The translations under genes were made by a program, and so were the position numbers. Below, piece after piece: positions 41,590 to 42,669 of a stretch of 42,669 nt of DNA. Origin of the DNA: a bacterium (lineage in GTDB: Bacteria; Zhuqueibacterota; QNDG01; DSAB01); NCBI GenBank assembly GCA_016931965.1, contig JAFGDT010000102.1, forward strand, positions 1 to 42,669. The letters run 5' to 3'. The first letter of the stretch is position 1; each line of letters opens with the position of its first letter. The notes beneath the pieces are model-generated. The model was not told the origin of the DNA, did not search any database, and saw only the letters and a list, made by a program, of their open reading frames with translations.

Positions 41590-41650
41590 TCATGCTGAAT
41601 TTATTTCAGCATCTCTGAGCACGAGACCCTGAAACAAGTTCAGGGTGATG
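41590..41650. repeat. Double-hairpin dispersed repeat between two tRNA-Ser genes
   Basis: Two perfect 8-base inverted repeats follow one another: ATGCTGAA (41592-41599) with TTCAGCAT (41605-41612), and ACCCTGAA (41626-41633) with TTCAGGGT (41639-41646). The layout 'GTCATGCTGAA...TTCAGCATCT...CCTGAAACAAGTTCAGG' matches a repeat I know as widespread in uncultured FCB-type and other environmental bacteria. The 199-base gap 41532-41730 holds nothing else. Confidence 0.7.
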
Positions 41651-41730
41651 AATATTTCTATAACGATGATTCATCTTTTTGAAGTTACCACGTTTTATTA
41701 CAGTCACAACCTCATTTCAGTATTTCCTCG

Positions 41731-41820
41731 CGGAGAGGGTGGGATTCGAACCCACGGTCCCGATTTTGTCGGGACAACGGTTTTCGAGACCGCCCGATTC
41801 AACCGCTCTCGCACCTCTCC
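41731..41820 (-). tRNA. tRNA-Ser (anticodon CGA)
   Basis: A 90-base tRNA. Acceptor GGAGAGG/CCTCTCC with discriminator G. Anticodon loop CTCGAAA gives anticodon CGA (codon UCG). A long variable arm with stem GTCCCGA/TCGGGAC marks it as serine type. It lies six bases after the tadA stop. The two serine tRNAs share their acceptor stem but differ in the variable arm. Confidence 0.95.
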
Positions 41821-41825
41821 AGGCA

Positions 41826-42302
41826 TTATTCAGTCTTTCCCGACTTTCTTATCCTGATCCGCTGAAAAAATCGCTTGAGAATATCGGATGATTCCTCTTC
41901 AAGAACACCTGACAGCAATTCGACTTGATGATTCAACCGATGATCCTGAACGATATTGCGGAGCGAACCACAGGCGCCCGCTTTTGGATCCATGGCACCG
42001 ATAATGACTTTTTGAAAACGTGCCAGAACAATAGCTCCGGCACACATCGCACAGGGTTCCAGCGTTACATAAATTGAACAGCTGTCAAGGCGCCAGGATT
42101 GAAGTGTATTGGCTGCGGCAGATATCGCGATCATCTCGGCATGAGCAGTCGGGTCGTTGAGTGACTCTGTCTGATTATACCCTCGTCCAATGACCTCATC
42201 GTTCAGGACAACAACAGCCCCCACAGGGATTTCTTCGTGAGCAAGTGCTTTCTCCGCCTCCCTCAAAGCCCTCTGCATCCACATATCATGTTTTTCAATC
42301 AA
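41826..42302 (-). CDS. tadA: tRNA adenosine(34) deaminase
   Basis: A 158-residue zinc deaminase that converts A34 to inosine in tRNA-Arg(ACG), allowing one tRNA to read CGU, CGC and CGA. The catalytic motif is DPTAHAEMIAI (His and Glu) with LEPCAMCAGAIV (two Cys zinc ligands). N-terminal MQRALREAEKALAHEEIPVG and AVVVLNDEVIGRGYNQTE fit the family, as does length. Its own substrate tRNA-Arg(ACG) is encoded 23 bases upstream (42325-42398), and tRNA-Ser(CGA) follows directly. The order tadA-ffs-dnaX-ybaB-recR matches that of Bacillus subtilis. Confidence 0.95.
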   Translation of the reverse strand: MIEKHDMWMQRALREAEKALAHEEIPVGAVVVLNDEVIGRGYNQTESLNDPTAHAEMIAISAAANTLQSWRLDSCSIYVTLEPCAMCAGAIVLARFQKVIIGAMDPKAGACGSLRNIVQDHRLNHQVELLSGVLEEESSDILKRFFQRIRIRKSGKTE

Positions 42303-42324
42303 GACACTTCATCCTGAATGTGTG

Positions 42325-42398
42325 TACGCCCGGAGGGAATCGAACCCCCAACCTCCTGATCCGTAGTCAGGTGCTCTATCCAGTTGAGCTACGGGCGC
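42325..42398 (-). tRNA. tRNA-Arg (anticodon ACG)
   Basis: A 74-base cloverleaf. Acceptor GCGCCCG pairs with CGGGCGT (1-72 is a G-U wobble), discriminator A. Anticodon stem CCTGA/TCAGG encloses CTACGGA, anticodon ACG, which TadA would deaminate to ICG. D-arm GCTC-AACTGGATA-GAGC and T-loop TTCGATT are normal. CCA is not encoded. Confidence 0.95.
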
Positions 42399-42467
42399 AT
42401 AAGTTGAAATATGACAATTCGCATCAAACCATAAAATGAATATGGGATTCTGCTCTCTGTCTAATTG

Positions 42468-42540
42468 TAGCGCGTACGGGAGTCGAACCCGTGCTACCGG
42501 CGTGAGAGGCCGGCGTCCTAGGCCACTAGACGAACGCGCC
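42468..42540 (-). tRNA. tRNA-Glu (anticodon CTC)
   Basis: A 73-base tRNA. Acceptor GGCGCGT/ACGCGCT with discriminator A. Anticodon stem CCGGC/GCCGG encloses CTCTCAC, anticodon CTC (codon GAG). D-arm GTCT-AGTGGCCTA-GGAC is the glutamate type. T-arm ACGGG-TTCGACT-CCCGT. Confidence 0.95.
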
Positions 42541-42623
42541 ATAACATATTCATAATCAAAAATTAAAATGCAAAAAATAGTATTTCTTTTTGATGTTAAT
42601 CTTTGCATTTTGATTTCATGCCG

Positions 42624-42669
42624 TACGCCCGAAGGGACTTGAACCCCCAACCCTCTGATCCGAAGTCAG
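42624..42669 (-). tRNA. tRNA-Arg (anticodon TCG), 3' part only
   Basis: Only the 3' portion lies in the window; the 5' part is beyond the end. Anticodon stem CTGA/TCAG with loop CTTCGGA gives anticodon TCG (codon CGA). T-arm GGGGG-TTCAAGT-CCCTT, acceptor strand CGGGCGT and discriminator A follow. Its acceptor strand is the same as that of tRNA-Arg(ACG). Confidence 0.88.

Noticed and set aside
42309..42650. An open frame of 113 codons on the minus strand
   Set aside because: It covers tRNA-Arg(ACG), tRNA-Glu and part of tRNA-Arg(TCG), so it is not a protein gene.

Overview
The window looks like a chromosomal segment of a Gram-negative bacterium with roughly 44% GC by eye. It probably belongs to an uncultured FCB-group lineage (Calditrichota/KSB1/Marinimicrobia-like). 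This is inferred from outer-membrane barrels and lipoproteins, a bacterial geranylgeranylglyceryl-phosphate synthase homologue, MacB-type permeases and the housekeeping gene order. The phylum cannot be fixed from sequence reading alone. Almost every gene is on the minus strand, so transcription runs from high to low coordinates. No CRISPR array, rRNA, insertion sequence or phage gene was seen.

Layout from low to high coordinates. (1) 1-1289: a flavin-binding pyridoxamine-oxidase-like gene and a divergent HxlR regulator share a control region, with dispersed palindromic repeats on either side. (2) 1290-9863: a MacB-like efflux island with two membrane-fusion proteins, two single permeases, one rare fused double permease and an outer-membrane barrel protein, but no ABC ATPase. 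(3) 9956-18043: a surface-polysaccharide cluster of Wzx/Wzy type (wecB, a wecA/tagO-like transferase, two GT4 glycosyltransferases, a methyltransferase, flippase, polymerase/ligase). (4) 18265-23728: an envelope cluster made of a LiaF-like membrane protein, two DUF4097-type solenoids, a toastrack/LiaF-C-like protein, a solenoid lipoprotein and a POTRA-less Omp85 barrel. A convincing sigma-54 promoter precedes it, and the next gene (23980-25344) is an orphan sigma-54-dependent response regulator. This is the best candidate for an undescribed system: a sigma-54-controlled envelope-stress module with Lia/Psp-type parts. (5) 25349-33097: hflX, a BatA-like VWA protein, a CpsB/YwqE-type PHP phosphatase, the ether-lipid enzyme GGGPS and alaS. 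(6) 33115-33602: a scar of small fragments, with a minimal nucleotidyltransferase gene followed by a second, decayed copy of the 3' end of recX. (7) 33620-41021: recX, recA, thpR, cinA, pgpA, pgsA, recR, ybaB, dnaX. (8) 41045-42669: a long, Bacillus-like SRP RNA with an Alu domain, six tRNA genes (the last cut by the window end) and tadA.

How the genes work together. The dnaX-ybaB-recR and recA-recX blocks serve replication and repair, and pgsA/pgpA make phosphatidylglycerol. TadA sits beside tRNA-Arg(ACG), its usual substrate. The middle of the window is devoted to the envelope: polysaccharide synthesis, efflux and a probable envelope-sensing module. Start codons were moved from the longest possible start where a ribosome-binding site or signal peptide clearly favoured another; each entry says so.
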